64,000 bases of DNA. Source: Meiothermus ruber DSM 1279. GTDB lineage: Bacteria > Deinococcota > Deinococci > Deinococcales > Thermaceae. Made by a program: the position numbers and the translations under genes. Shown here piece by piece: positions 18,915-27,830 of the stretch (positions are counted from its first letter, which is position 1; each line of letters opens with the position of its first letter). Where the stretch lies: NCBI RefSeq assembly GCF_000024425.1, contig NC_013946.1, positions 372,001 through 436,000 of the forward strand, written 5' to 3'. The notes under the pieces are model-generated. The model did no database searches and had not been told where the DNA came from. It saw only the letters and a program-made list of their open reading frames with translations.

Positions 18915-20036
18915 TCACAACTCCGGTGTGGTGGAGTGGGAAGGAATAACGATGTCTTCGAGTTCCTCTTCCAGCACAATCTGATTGCGGCCACCGGCCT
19001 TGGCCCGGTACATGGCCTCGTCGGCGCGGCTTAGCAGGGCGGCGATGCTGTCACCTTGCCGGTAGCAGGCCACCCCAAGACTTAGCGTGACCTGCACGCC
19101 CGATATGGGGCTTTCGCGGATGGCTCCCAGCAGCCGTTGCGCCAGCAAGTAGGCCTGTTGAAGGTCGGTCTCAGGGGCCAGGATCAGAAATTCCTCACCG
19201 CCCCACCGGGCCAGGCTATCGCTCTCACGCAGGTGCTGCGCCAGCCGCCCGGCCACCTCCCGCAAAACCTGATCGCCCACCGAATGGCCGTAGGTATCGT
19301 TGATTTGTTTGAAATGGTCGAGGTCGGCCAGCAGGAGTGCAAAAGGGCGATTGTAGCGGCGGGCCCGATCCAGCTCACCCTCCAGTTTTTGCTGCATGGC
19401 CCGGCGGTTGGTCAGGTTGGTGAGGGCATCGGTATGGGCCATCTGGTGCATCTGGGCGTAGTGCCGGCGCAGGTAAGCAAACATGTACAGCAAGGCCAGG
19501 TAGGCGATGTTGGAAAAGGTGAACTGCAGGGCGGTATTGATAGAGGAGACGTTAATGGAAGGGCTCATGAGCATGCCCACTGCGCCCGCCAGCAAACCCA
19601 GAACCAGATACACCAGCGAAAAACGCAAGGCCTGTCTGCGGTTGAGCAGATTGAAGGCCATCAGGTAGACCATGGGAAACCACAAGGCTGCAGGGGTAAT
19701 GCCGTCGCGCTGGTGTAGTTTGTAGGCGGCTTCATAAAATAGACTGACAATCTCGTAAATTGCTATTAAGGCCAGGGCAATCTGCCAGACCCATCGAACG
19801 TTCTGCGGATTGCGCCAGAGGTGAAATTCCAGGGCGATAAACCCCACGGCCATTGGCAGCAGCAGATACTGATCGGGCAGCGATAATTTGTTGGAGGTGA
19901 CCGACAGCCCCCAGGCGGTTAGGGCAGCCCCGGCCCCGAGGGGAAGTAACCACAGGGTGAGGCGAATCCGCAGGGTCTCGAGGGGATCGGCCACCTCGAG
20001 GGTTACGTAGGGGTCAGGGGCTGGGCGGGGCAGCAT
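18915..20036 (-). CDS. Membrane-bound diguanylate cyclase (GGDEF)
   Basis: This 373-residue protein has a six-helix membrane region (about residues 25-200) and a cytoplasmic GGDEF domain. The active-site motif is intact as GGEEF, with LLADLDHFKQINDTYGHSVGDQVL upstream. Five residues before GGEEF is RESD, a match to the RxxD inhibitory site, so product feedback by c-di-GMP is likely. It makes c-di-GMP from two GTP. The ATG at 20036 is the second in-frame candidate. No EAL or HD-GYP partner is present in the window. Confidence 0.93.
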   Translation of the reverse strand: MLPRPAPDPYVTLEVADPLETLRIRLTLWLLPLGAGAALTAWGLSVTSNKLSLPDQYLLLPMAVGFIALEFHLWRNPQNVRWVWQIALALIAIYEIVSLFYEAAYKLHQRDGITPAALWFPMVYLMAFNLLNRRQALRFSLVYLVLGLLAGAVGMLMSPSINVSSINTALQFTFSNIAYLALLYMFAYLRRHYAQMHQMAHTDALTNLTNRRAMQQKLEGELDRARRYNRPFALLLADLDHFKQINDTYGHSVGDQVLREVAGRLAQHLRESDSLARWGGEEFLILAPETDLQQAYLLAQRLLGAIRESPISGVQVTLSLGVACYRQGDSIAALLSRADEAMYRAKAGGRNQIVLEEELEDIVIPSHSTTPEL

Positions 20037-20203
20037 AGCCAGTACCAAATAGATGAGGACAATCTAACATCAATGCTCGAGATTTTGTGCTTCACCTGAC
20101 ACACCGTGAATTCTTACTTGAAACACCCGCCCCCTACAAGCGGGCTGGTTGGTTGCCGCACAATGCCGATGGTCGGCCTGATTCTGGTAGGCTTGGGCCC
20201 GGA

Positions 20204-20851
20204 ATGTCAGCGCTCGAGTCCGACTGGTGGAAACTGGGTTTGCGGGTGGCCGGCGTGGATGAGGCCGGGCGGGGTGCGCTGGCCGGGCCGGTGGTGGCGG
20301 CGGCGGTAATCCTGCCCCCTCCGAAAGAGCCAGCCCTGTACCCCTTTCGCGACTCCAAAACCCTCACCCCCAGGGCGCGCGAGCACCTAGCAGAGCAAGT
20401 CCGGGCAGTGGCCCTGGCCTGGGGGGTGGGATGGGCTGAGGTAGCCGAGATAGACCGGCTCGGCATTCTGCGGGCAACCCACCTGGCGGCTGCTCGAGCC
20501 TTGGAGCAGCTTAAGGTATCTCCGGAGGCCTTGCTCACCGATTACCTGCGCTTAGAGCAGGAGTGGCAGCAGTATCTGCGCAACAACCCATCCCGACCCG
20601 ACGCACCGCACCTGCTGCGCGCACCACCCAAGGCCGATCGGCATAGCCCCACGGTCGCGGCGGCCAGCATCCTGGCTAAAGTGGCGCGGGATCGGTACAT
20701 GGAGGCGCTCGAGCAACGCTACCCGGGCTATGGCTTTGCGCAGCACAAGGGCTACGGTACCACCCTGCACCTGCGGGCTTTGAAGGCCCTGGGCCCTTGC
20801 GGGGCGCACCGCCGCACTTTTGCTCCGGTGGCCCAAACCGGGCTTTTTTAG
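20204..20851 (+). CDS. rnhB: Ribonuclease HII
   Basis: The 215-residue enzyme removes ribonucleotides and RNA primers from RNA-DNA hybrids. It has VAGVDEAGRGALAGPVVAAAV with the first catalytic Asp-Glu pair, RDSKTLTPRAREHL, an aspartate in LLTDYL, and ADRHSPTVAAASILAKVARDRYM. The frame extends 39 codons upstream, but the start at 20204 (MSALESDWWKLGL) is the one compatible with family length. The segment between TDYL and KADR is longer than in enterobacterial RNase HII. Confidence 0.92.
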   Translation: MSALESDWWKLGLRVAGVDEAGRGALAGPVVAAAVILPPPKEPALYPFRDSKTLTPRAREHLAEQVRAVALAWGVGWAEVAEIDRLGILRATHLAAARALEQLKVSPEALLTDYLRLEQEWQQYLRNNPSRPDAPHLLRAPPKADRHSPTVAAASILAKVARDRYMEALEQRYPGYGFAQHKGYGTTLHLRALKALGPCGAHRRTFAPVAQTGLF

Positions 20852-20909
20852 ATTTTGTTTAAGCAAGGCTACTGCCGGACGCGGTGGGGTACAATGGGTG
20901 TCAGGAATT

Positions 20910-21404
20910 ATGCGTGCAAAGCTAGGGCTTGTCTTGTTGGTGGTACTGATTTCCGCTTGCTTCCCCACGCGCTCGAGTCTTACGGTGGGGCTGCGCTTTG
21001 GCGTCGAACTAAGCCCCGTCATCACCCGCTTCGAACCGGATCGGGGGGTGGCGGCTGGCTACCGGGTGGGGGATAGCGTGAGCTTTATCATCAGCCTGGC
21101 CCGGCCCGGCTACGTGGTTTTGGTCGGCATAGATCCAGACGGAGTAGCCTACGAATTCGATCGGGTTTTTCTAAACCCGGGCACCCATAGGCTTTCGGGG
21201 CCGCCCGGCTTCCGCTACGAGGTGCGCCCGCCCCTTGGCTTGCAGCGGGTGCGGGCCATCTATACCGATACCCCCCATCCCTCCGGTTTTGTGTTCCGGG
21301 GTACTTATAGCCTGGCGCTTTGGGATCAGCAGACCTCTATTTACATTCAGCGTTCGGGCTCGAGGGTGCGCGACGTGGCCGAAACGTATTTCTACATTCG
21401 CTAG
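20910..21404 (+). CDS. DUF4384-like lipoprotein
   Basis: The 164-residue product begins MRAKLGLVLLVVLISAC, a lipoprotein signal with the cysteine at residue 17. The body resembles DUF4384 domains (YRVGDSVSFIISLARPGYVVLVGIDPDGVAYEF), beta-rich modules found in envelope proteins. TACAAT at 20890-20895 is a likely -10 element. It is 58 bp after rnhB and is followed by 238 bp without a gene that holds the TRAP promoter. Molecular role unknown. Confidence 0.75.
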   Translation: MRAKLGLVLLVVLISACFPTRSSLTVGLRFGVELSPVITRFEPDRGVAAGYRVGDSVSFIISLARPGYVVLVGIDPDGVAYEFDRVFLNPGTHRLSGPPGFRYEVRPPLGLQRVRAIYTDTPHPSGFVFRGTYSLALWDQQTSIYIQRSGSRVRDVAETYFYIR

Positions 21405-21559
21405 CACCTACCTGGATGGCTGCTAAAAACATGGAATTTTTGTTAGGAATTGCTGGATAACTGCCCTATCGCCACTGGGAAAACCTGCTTTGCTGCAGCT
21501 CGGCTTGTGCGCAAAAGAAAGCTGGGCTCTTTCATAAGCAGCGGTTTTTGAAATCGCTA

Positions 21560-21588
21560 TTGAAGCCCCATATTGGCTAGCATATAAT
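21560..21588 (+). promoter_or_regulatory. Promoter of the TRAP transporter operon
   Basis: TTGAAG (21560-21565), a 17-bp spacer and TATAAT (21583-21588) form a near-consensus promoter. The start site should fall near 21595, giving a leader of about 48 nt that ends in AAGGAGG seven bases before the dctP ATG. Confidence 0.8.
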
Positions 21589-21642
21589 CACTTCGCACCA
21601 GACGTGCAAGAAAACATACCTTTTCGCTAAGGAGGAAGCTTA

Positions 21643-22725
21643 ATGAAGCGACGTGACTTCTTGAAGAAGGCGGGGGTCGGTGCCGTAGCGGCGAGCACCG
21701 TGTTTGGCCCGGTCTATGCCCAGACCCTGCCGCGTTTGCGCTGGCGTATGGCCACGAGCTGGCCCCGCTCGCTGGATACCCTGTTTGGCGCTGCCGAGAT
21801 TGTGGCCAGGCGGGTGGCCGAGATGACCGATGGCCGGTTCGAGATCACCCCCTATCCGGCGGGTGAGATTGCTCCCGGGCTGCAGGTGCTGGATGTGGTG
21901 CAGGCCGGCAACGTTGAGATGGGCCATACGGCTAACTATTACTACGTGGGCAAAAGCCCCTCGCTGGCCTTCGATACCGGGGTACCCTTTGGCCTGAACC
22001 CTCGCCAGCAAAACGCCTGGCTCTACTTTGGCGGTGGGTTGCAGGCCATGCAGCGGGTGGCCGCCGACTTCAACGTCATCACCTTCCCGGCAGGTAACAC
22101 CGGGGTGCAGATGGGCGGCTGGTTCCGCAGGGAAATCCGGGGCCCTGAAGACCTCAGGGGGCTGCGCTTCCGCATTCCAGGCCTAGGGGGGCAGGTTATG
22201 GCCCGCCTGGGGGTTACGGTGCAAACCCTGGCGGCTGGGGAGATCTTCCTGGCGCTCGACCGTGGCGCTATCGACGCAGCCGAGTTTGTAGGCCCCTACG
22301 ATGACGAAAAACTCGGTCTGAACAAGGCGGCCCGCTTCTACTACTACCCCGGCTGGTGGGAACCCGGTTCGACAGTTTCCACTCTGATCAACCTCGAGCG
22401 CTGGCGCAGCCTGCCCAAGGAGTACCAGGAGATTGTCAAGGCGGCCTGCGCCGAGGCCAACGATCGAACCATAGCCGAATACGATGCCAAAAACGCCCCG
22501 GCGCTGGCCCGGTTGCAGCGGGCTGGCACCCAGCTTAGACCCTATCCTTCCAGCGTGCTGCAGGCGGCCAACAGAGAGGCCACCGCTTTGTACGAAGAAA
22601 TTGCCGCCAAAGATACCACCTACCGTGGCATCTACGAGAACTGGAAGAAATTCCGCGACGAGTCCCGCCGCTGGTTTGCGCTTAACGAGTTCCGCTACGA
22701 TGATTTTGTCCGCACCTTGCGGTAA
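21643..22725 (+). CDS. TRAP transporter solute-binding protein (2-oxoacid/lactate type)
   Basis: The 360-residue periplasmic protein has a Tat-type signal (MKRRDFLKKAGVGAVAAST, cleavage after VYA). The domain resembles TakP and TTHA0766, with EFVGPYDDEKLGLNKAARFYYYPGWWE carrying the substrate- and metal-facing residues of that group. That group binds 2-oxoacids or calcium lactate, which is the basis for the substrate guess. It is the first gene of the operon, with a hairpin before the permease genes that would raise its relative expression. Confidence 0.9.
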   Translation: MKRRDFLKKAGVGAVAASTVFGPVYAQTLPRLRWRMATSWPRSLDTLFGAAEIVARRVAEMTDGRFEITPYPAGEIAPGLQVLDVVQAGNVEMGHTANYYYVGKSPSLAFDTGVPFGLNPRQQNAWLYFGGGLQAMQRVAADFNVITFPAGNTGVQMGGWFRREIRGPEDLRGLRFRIPGLGGQVMARLGVTVQTLAAGEIFLALDRGAIDAAEFVGPYDDEKLGLNKAARFYYYPGWWEPGSTVSTLINLERWRSLPKEYQEIVKAACAEANDRTIAEYDAKNAPALARLQRAGTQLRPYPSSVLQAANREATALYEEIAAKDTTYRGIYENWKKFRDESRRWFALNEFRYDDFVRTLR

Positions 22726-22740
22726 AGCTGCGTCGGCCGA

Positions 22741-22769
22741 ATCCCCTACAACGTCGTAGGGGATTTTTG
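22741..22769 (+). terminator. Hairpin terminator/attenuator between binding protein and permease genes
   Basis: ATCCCCTAC-6 nt-GTAGGGGAT followed by TTTT. Partial termination here is a common way to make more binding protein than permease in TRAP and ABC operons. Confidence 0.75.
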
Positions 22770-22864
22770 CTTGACTGAAAAGGGTTGGCTGGCTAGCATA
22801 AGCGAAGCCAACAAGGAGTTAGCGAAATGCGCGCACAGGTTGTTCTACCTAGGGGAGGCCGGGT

Positions 22865-23422
22865 TTGAAGGCGTTGCTTTTAATAGCCCGGCTGATAGAT
22901 GGGCTCAACGAATGGGTGGGGCGTGTGACCCTGTGGCTGGTGGTACCGATGATCGCTATTGGGGCCTACAACGCCATTGGGCGCAGCCTGGATAAGAGCC
23001 TGGGAACCCGCCTGGCCTCCAACACTTACTTTGAGCTGCAGTGGTATCTTTTTTCCCTGATTTTTCTTCTGATGGTAGGGTATGTGCTCAAACACAACGG
23101 CCATATCCGGGTGGATGTGATCTATGCCCGCCTGGACGACCGAGGCCGGGCCTGGGTCAATATGCTCGGATCTATTTTGTTCGTGGTGCCTTTTGCCGTG
23201 CTGCTCTTTTATGTCTCTTTGCCACTGGTGGCCTTCTCGATACAGGTACGGGAAGTCTCCTTAGACGCGGGTGGGCTGCCCCGCTGGCCCCTCAAGCTGA
23301 TGCTGCTTCCAGCCTTTGTACTGCTGGCCCTGCAGGGCCTATCAGAGTTCATTAAGAACCTGGCGTACCTGCGTGGGGCCTTGCCCAGGCCGCCCTATGA
23401 GGCTGAAGGGGAGGTGGCCTAG
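22865..23422 (+). CDS. TRAP transporter small permease (DctQ)
   Basis: The 185-residue membrane protein has four predicted helices and the DctQ family signature VGYVLKHNGHIRVDVIYARLDDRGRAWVN after helix 2. DctQ pairs with DctM in the inner membrane. Its TAG is directly followed by the ATG of the large permease, so translation is coupled. It lies 139 bp after the binding protein gene, past the hairpin. Confidence 0.9.
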   Translation: MKALLLIARLIDGLNEWVGRVTLWLVVPMIAIGAYNAIGRSLDKSLGTRLASNTYFELQWYLFSLIFLLMVGYVLKHNGHIRVDVIYARLDDRGRAWVNMLGSILFVVPFAVLLFYVSLPLVAFSIQVREVSLDAGGLPRWPLKLMLLPAFVLLALQGLSEFIKNLAYLRGALPRPPYEAEGEVA

Positions 23423-24847
23423 ATGGTGCTCTCGGGTGGTGGCGTGGAGCTGCTGGGCGGGGCGATGTTTATTGCCGCGCTGGTGCTTATTTTTACCGGT
23501 TACCCGGTGGCTTTTGCGCTGGGCGGGGTGGCGCTTATTTTTGGGGCTATTGGCATTGGCCTTGGAGAGTTTGACATTCGTTTTGTGGGCAGCCTGCCCC
23601 AGCGCATTTTCGGCATTATGTCCAACTACACCCTGCTGGCCATCCCGTACTTTATTTTTTTGGGCCTCATTTTAGAAAAATCCAAGCTGGCCGAGCAGCT
23701 TTTGGACACGGTTGGGCAGCTTTTTGGGCCCATCCGGGGCGGGGTGGCTATTGCGGTGGTGTTGGTGGGTACGCTGCTGGCGGCCACAACCGGTGTGGTG
23801 GCGGCTACCGTGGTGGCGATGGGCCTTATCTCGTTGCCGGTGATGCTCAAGTACGGCTACAGCAGGCCCCTGGCCACGGGGGTGATTGCGGCCTCGGGCA
23901 CCTTGGGCCAGATCATTCCGCCCAGCATCGTGCTGGTGGTGCTGGGCGACCAACTGGGGATCAGCGTGGGTGATCTGTTCTTGGGGGCGTTGATACCGGG
24001 CCTTATTCTCTCAGGGGGGTTGGTTGTGCTGGTGGCCTTGGTGGCCCTGTTCCGGCCCAAGCTGGCCCCCGCCCTGCCGCCCGAAGCCCGCCCGTACCAG
24101 GGTTGGGAGCTGGCCCGGCGGGCTTTGGTGGCCCTGGTGCCGCCGGTTTTGCTGATTGTTTTTGTGCTGGGTAGTATTTTCTTTGGCATCGCCACCCCCA
24201 CCGAGGCCGGGGCGGTGGGCTCTATTGCAGCGTTGTTGATGGCGGCCTCCTACCGCCGCCTGACCTGGAAGGTGTTTTACGATGCCGTGGTCGAGACGGC
24301 GCGCTTCACCAGCATGGTGATCTTTATCCTGATTGGGGCCACCGCTTTTAGCCTGATCTTCCGGGGCCTCGAGGGCGATAAGCTGGTGAAAGACATCCTG
24401 GTGGCGCTGCCCGGTGGAGAAATAGGGTTCATCGTGTTTGTGATGGTGATGGTGTTTATTCTGGGCTTTTTTATCGACTTCTTTGAAATTTGCTTTATTG
24501 TGGTGCCCCTGGTGCTGCCGGCGGCCACAGCCATCTGGACGGCCCAGGCCGAGGCCTTGCAGATGGCTGGCCACTACGACCTCTCCACCGAGGCCTTCGT
24601 GCAGCAAAAGCTATTGTGGTTCGGCATTGTGCTGGCCATGAACCTGCAGACCAGCTTCCTCACCCCGCCCTTTGGCTTTGCCCTCTTCTACCTGCGCGGG
24701 GTGGCCCCACCGGAGGTCAAGACCACCGAGATCTACAAAGGGGTGATTCCCTTCATTATTGTCCAGCTCATTGTGCTGGTGATCGTAATTGCCTTCCCCA
24801 GCCTGAGCAGTTGGCTGCCCTCGCTGCGGGGGGTACCAGGGGGCTAG
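23423..24847 (+). CDS. TRAP transporter large permease (DctM)
   Basis: The 474-residue integral membrane protein has about twelve helices and DctM landmarks: SNYTLLAIPYFIFLGLILEKS, TTGVVAATVVAMGLISLP, and ASGTLGQIIPPSIVLVVLGDQLGISVGDLFLGALIPG. It forms the sodium-coupled transport channel with DctQ. The last four bases overlap the convergent quinone reductase gene. Two extended segments near residues 330-380 are typical of the larger, oxoacid-type DctM proteins. Confidence 0.92.
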   Translation: MVLSGGGVELLGGAMFIAALVLIFTGYPVAFALGGVALIFGAIGIGLGEFDIRFVGSLPQRIFGIMSNYTLLAIPYFIFLGLILEKSKLAEQLLDTVGQLFGPIRGGVAIAVVLVGTLLAATTGVVAATVVAMGLISLPVMLKYGYSRPLATGVIAASGTLGQIIPPSIVLVVLGDQLGISVGDLFLGALIPGLILSGGLVVLVALVALFRPKLAPALPPEARPYQGWELARRALVALVPPVLLIVFVLGSIFFGIATPTEAGAVGSIAALLMAASYRRLTWKVFYDAVVETARFTSMVIFILIGATAFSLIFRGLEGDKLVKDILVALPGGEIGFIVFVMVMVFILGFFIDFFEICFIVVPLVLPAATAIWTAQAEALQMAGHYDLSTEAFVQQKLLWFGIVLAMNLQTSFLTPPFGFALFYLRGVAPPEVKTTEIYKGVIPFIIVQLIVLVIVIAFPSLSSWLPSLRGVPGG

Positions 24848-25806
24848 GGGATCAGCAGCACCTTGCCGGTGGTCTCGCGGCTTTGCAGCGCCCGGTGGGC
24901 CTGGGCGGCCTGGGCCAGGGGGAACTCGGCCCCGATGCGAATTTTGAGCCGGCCTTCCAGGGCCCAGCGCATTACATCGCCGGCCCGCCACTCCAGCTCC
25001 TCTCGGGTCTGGGTGTAGTGCCACAGGGAGGGCCGGGTTAGGTAGAGGCCGCCCTTCTGGTTGAGGACTTGTGGGTTGAAGGGAGGCACCGGCCCGCTGC
25101 TCTGCCCGTACAGCACCAGCATCCCCCGGATGCGCAGGCTGTTCAGGCTGCCTTCCCAGGTGGACTGCCCCACCCCGTCGTAGACCACATCCACCCCTTT
25201 GCCGCCGGTAATTTCGCGGGCTTTCTGGTCGAAGCCTTCGTAGGGCAGGGTGTAATCGGCCCCGGCTTCCTTGGCCAGGGCCCGCTTTCCCTCCGAGGAA
25301 GCGGTGGCGATAACGGTGGCCCCAATTTGCTTAGCCATCTGAATTAAGAGAAGCCCCACCCCGCCCGCCCCGGCGTGCACGAGGCAGGTCTCACCGGCCT
25401 TGAGGGGGTAGGTGCTGTACACCAGGTAGTGGGCGGTCATGCCCTGAAGCATGCCGGCCACGGCAATTTTGGCCTCGAGCCCATCCGGAATCTGCACCAG
25501 TTTGTCGGCGGGCACCACGGCGTACTCGGCGTAGCTGCCCTGCACGTTGGAGTAGACCACCCGGTCGCCGGGCTTCACGCCGGCCACCCCCGGCCCCACC
25601 GCCTCGACCACACCGGCCCCCTCCTCGCCCACCGTGAAGGGGGTGGGGACGCTGTACAGGCCGGAGCGCTTGTAGGTATCAATAAAGTTGACCCCAATGG
25701 CCTGAAGCCGCACCAGGGCCTGCCCCTCGCCGGGGGTGGGGACTGGGATTTCCTCCAGTTGCAGGGCCTCGAGGCCGCCGGGCTGGTGTACGCGAATGGC
25801 TTTCAT
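24844..25806 (-). CDS. NADPH:quinone oxidoreductase, zinc-independent MDR family
   Basis: The 320-residue protein belongs to the quinone oxidoreductase branch of medium-chain dehydrogenases. It shows GVNFIDTYKRSGLY, PFTVGEEGAGVVEAVGPGV, the nucleotide-binding LVHAGAGGVGLLLIQMAKQIGATVIATASS, and the QOR-typical GQSSGPVPPFNPQVLN. It lacks the cysteines that bind structural zinc, as expected for this branch. It reduces quinones with NADPH. The gene is separated from the next leftward gene by two bases and is probably in its operon. Confidence 0.9.
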   Translation of the reverse strand: MKAIRVHQPGGLEALQLEEIPVPTPGEGQALVRLQAIGVNFIDTYKRSGLYSVPTPFTVGEEGAGVVEAVGPGVAGVKPGDRVVYSNVQGSYAEYAVVPADKLVQIPDGLEAKIAVAGMLQGMTAHYLVYSTYPLKAGETCLVHAGAGGVGLLLIQMAKQIGATVIATASSEGKRALAKEAGADYTLPYEGFDQKAREITGGKGVDVVYDGVGQSTWEGSLNSLRIRGMLVLYGQSSGPVPPFNPQVLNQKGGLYLTRPSLWHYTQTREELEWRAGDVMRWALEGRLKIRIGAEFPLAQAAQAHRALQSRETTGKVLLIP

Positions 25807-25808
25807 AG

Positions 25809-27344
25809 CTATAGACTAACCCGATTTTGGCGCAGCTTGAACGGCAAGGAACCCCGGGCCCGCGCACCGCCCAGCACCTTGACCAGGGCCCGCAGGGTGG
25901 GGGCGCGGAAGCCATAGGTCACGAAGGCCGGTTTGCGCAGGCTCAGGATGTGGTAGGGGTTCCACAAAGCGATGTGCGCGGCCCGTTTGCCCAGGGTGAA
26001 GGCCTGCTTGAGGAGCCGGGTTTCCGCTTCGCTCAGGCGGCCGCGACCGACCGAGACCACCAGCAGGTAGTCGGCCGTGGCGGCGGCCTGTTCCAGCCCG
26101 CTCTTGAAGGCATCGGCCTGTTGGGGGTCGTAGACAAACTGACTGACCCCGGCGAAGCGGGTCTTGAGCAGATCGGCAAAGTCCTTGACCGCGAGGGTCT
26201 CGCCGTAGGGGCCGGCCTCGAAGGTGCTGCCCGCCGAGACCAGCAAAATTCGATCCGAGCGCCGGGGGCGCAGCGGCCGGCGGTAGGCGGTAATGCTCCG
26301 CAGGGCCACCTGTTCCATGAGGGCCTGGTCGCGCTTCTGCTGGGCTGGGGGGTAGGGCTGGGCCTGGCCGGGGAAGCGCAGGGCGGCCTCCAGCAGACGC
26401 AGTTGGCTTTGCCGGGCCTGTTCCTCGGAAAGTGAGCCGTTTTCCAGGGCTTGCTGGATGGCGGTGGCCTGGGCGATATGCACCTCGGGCTGGCCCAGCG
26501 ACAGAATCATATCGGCCCCGGCCTGCAAGCTTTTTACGGCAGCCTCGCCGATGGGGTAGTTTTTGCTGATGGCTTTCATGTCCAGCGCATCGGTGACGAT
26601 GATGCCCTGAAAGCCCAATTTTTTACGCAAGAACCCGGTGAGGATTTTTTTAGAGAGGGTGGCCGGGTGCTGTTTGTCCAGGGCGGGGAAGCGGATATGG
26701 GCGCTCATAATCGAGCTGATCTGGGCTTCCACAGCTTTGCGAAAGGGGTAGAGTTCGGTGCGCTCGAGCTCTTCCAGCGTTTTATTCACCACTGGCAGCT
26801 CGAGGTGCGAGTCCAGGAAGGTGTCGCCGTGTCCGGGGAAATGCTTGATGGCAGCCATTACCCCGGCCTGCTCGAGGCCCCGGGCCCAGGCCAGGGACAG
26901 CCGGGCTACTTTTTTGGGGTCGGAGCCAAAGCTGCGGTCGCCGATCACCGGGTTTTGGGGGTTGGTGTTCACGTCCACGGAGGGGGCAAAGTTCCAGTTG
27001 ATGCCCAGCGAGATGAGGGCACGGCCCACCGCCGCCCCCACCGCTTCGGCCGTCTTGACCTCCCCCACCGCGCCCAGGGCCATCGGGGAGGGGGCCAGGG
27101 CAAACTCCAGTACCCGCTGCACCGCCCCGCCCTCCTGGTCAATGGCAATCCAGGCCTGGGGCCCCAGCACCGCGCGAATCTCGGCCACCAGTTGGCGAAC
27201 CTGCTCGGGGTTCTGGATGTTTTTGCGAAACAGGCACACCCCCCCAAAGCGGTAGCGCTCGAGGTGGGCGCGGGTGGCCGCGTCCAGGGTGGGGCCGGGG
27301 ATGTCTACCATCATCAGGCTGGTGGCAAGAAATAGCTTTTCCAT
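25809..27344 (-). CDS. Glycoside hydrolase family 3, NagZ-like beta-N-acetylglucosaminidase
   Basis: The 511-residue enzyme has the NagZ signature KHFPGHGDTFLDSH, where the histidine acts as acid/base, and the nucleophile aspartate in IIVTDALDMKAI. NagZ removes N-acetylglucosamine from cell-wall fragments. A C-terminal domain of about 170 residues follows the barrel, as in larger NagZ proteins of Gram-positive bacteria. No signal peptide is present from the ATG at 27344, so it should act in the cytosol. The open frame runs 37 codons upstream without homology. It is divergent from nagA, which would process its product. Confidence 0.88.
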   Translation of the reverse strand: MEKLFLATSLMMVDIPGPTLDAATRAHLERYRFGGVCLFRKNIQNPEQVRQLVAEIRAVLGPQAWIAIDQEGGAVQRVLEFALAPSPMALGAVGEVKTAEAVGAAVGRALISLGINWNFAPSVDVNTNPQNPVIGDRSFGSDPKKVARLSLAWARGLEQAGVMAAIKHFPGHGDTFLDSHLELPVVNKTLEELERTELYPFRKAVEAQISSIMSAHIRFPALDKQHPATLSKKILTGFLRKKLGFQGIIVTDALDMKAISKNYPIGEAAVKSLQAGADMILSLGQPEVHIAQATAIQQALENGSLSEEQARQSQLRLLEAALRFPGQAQPYPPAQQKRDQALMEQVALRSITAYRRPLRPRRSDRILLVSAGSTFEAGPYGETLAVKDFADLLKTRFAGVSQFVYDPQQADAFKSGLEQAAATADYLLVVSVGRGRLSEAETRLLKQAFTLGKRAAHIALWNPYHILSLRKPAFVTYGFRAPTLRALVKVLGGARARGSLPFKLRQNRVSL

Positions 27345-27830
27345 GATTGCCTCTGCATAGTATGACCTTGAGGCCGGGGGGCTTGTAAAGCTTGCTGGTT
27401 CCAGACCGAAAACGGGTAGGGCAGTGGATAGAAGTGGCTGAAATCTGTTGGGCATACGCGCCGGGGTTTAGTATTCCTGTAGGATGTCTGTACAGTTTGC
27501 ATAGGAAGAGCAGATTTCCACCCAACGTATGAAGCATGCACTTTTGCTGCCCGCCAATATCAGACCCATCACCCTCGAGCCCCCCCATCAACCGGCTCGA
27601 GCGGTGGGGTTGGCGATGCGTTTATTGCGGTTGGAGGCTCTCGACCAGGTGAACACACCCGGCAGTCCGGCTGCCATGGCCAAATTGCTTGCGGGCGGTT
27701 CTTGCGCGCCTCGAGATGCCGGCGGGGGCATCATACCGGCGCGGCGGGTTCCGCACAGCCTGGAAATGGCCCACGGCAACGCCCTATGGAGGAAAACCAA
27801 CAGGCCATCAGCCTGAGATTGGGACGATAG
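27345..27830. other. Divergent intergenic region between nagZ-like gene and nagA
   Basis: This stretch of 486 bp holds no convincing gene. A 95-codon open frame is listed separately at low confidence. TACTAT (27357-27362 on the minus strand) and GAGG would serve the NagZ-like gene. I found no clear promoter directly before nagA. Three CTCGAG sites lie in it. Confidence 0.5.
27529..27816 (+). CDS. Doubtful 95-residue ORF upstream of nagA
   Basis: An open frame from ATG 27529 encodes MKHALLLPANIRPITLEPP and continues with no family I know. Codon third positions are only mildly GC-rich, no good ribosome-binding site precedes it, and open frames overlap on both strands. It may be a short leader protein, a decayed gene or chance. 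Confidence 0.25.
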   Translation: MKHALLLPANIRPITLEPPHQPARAVGLAMRLLRLEALDQVNTPGSPAAMAKLLAGGSCAPRDAGGGIIPARRVPHSLEMAHGNALWRKTNRPSA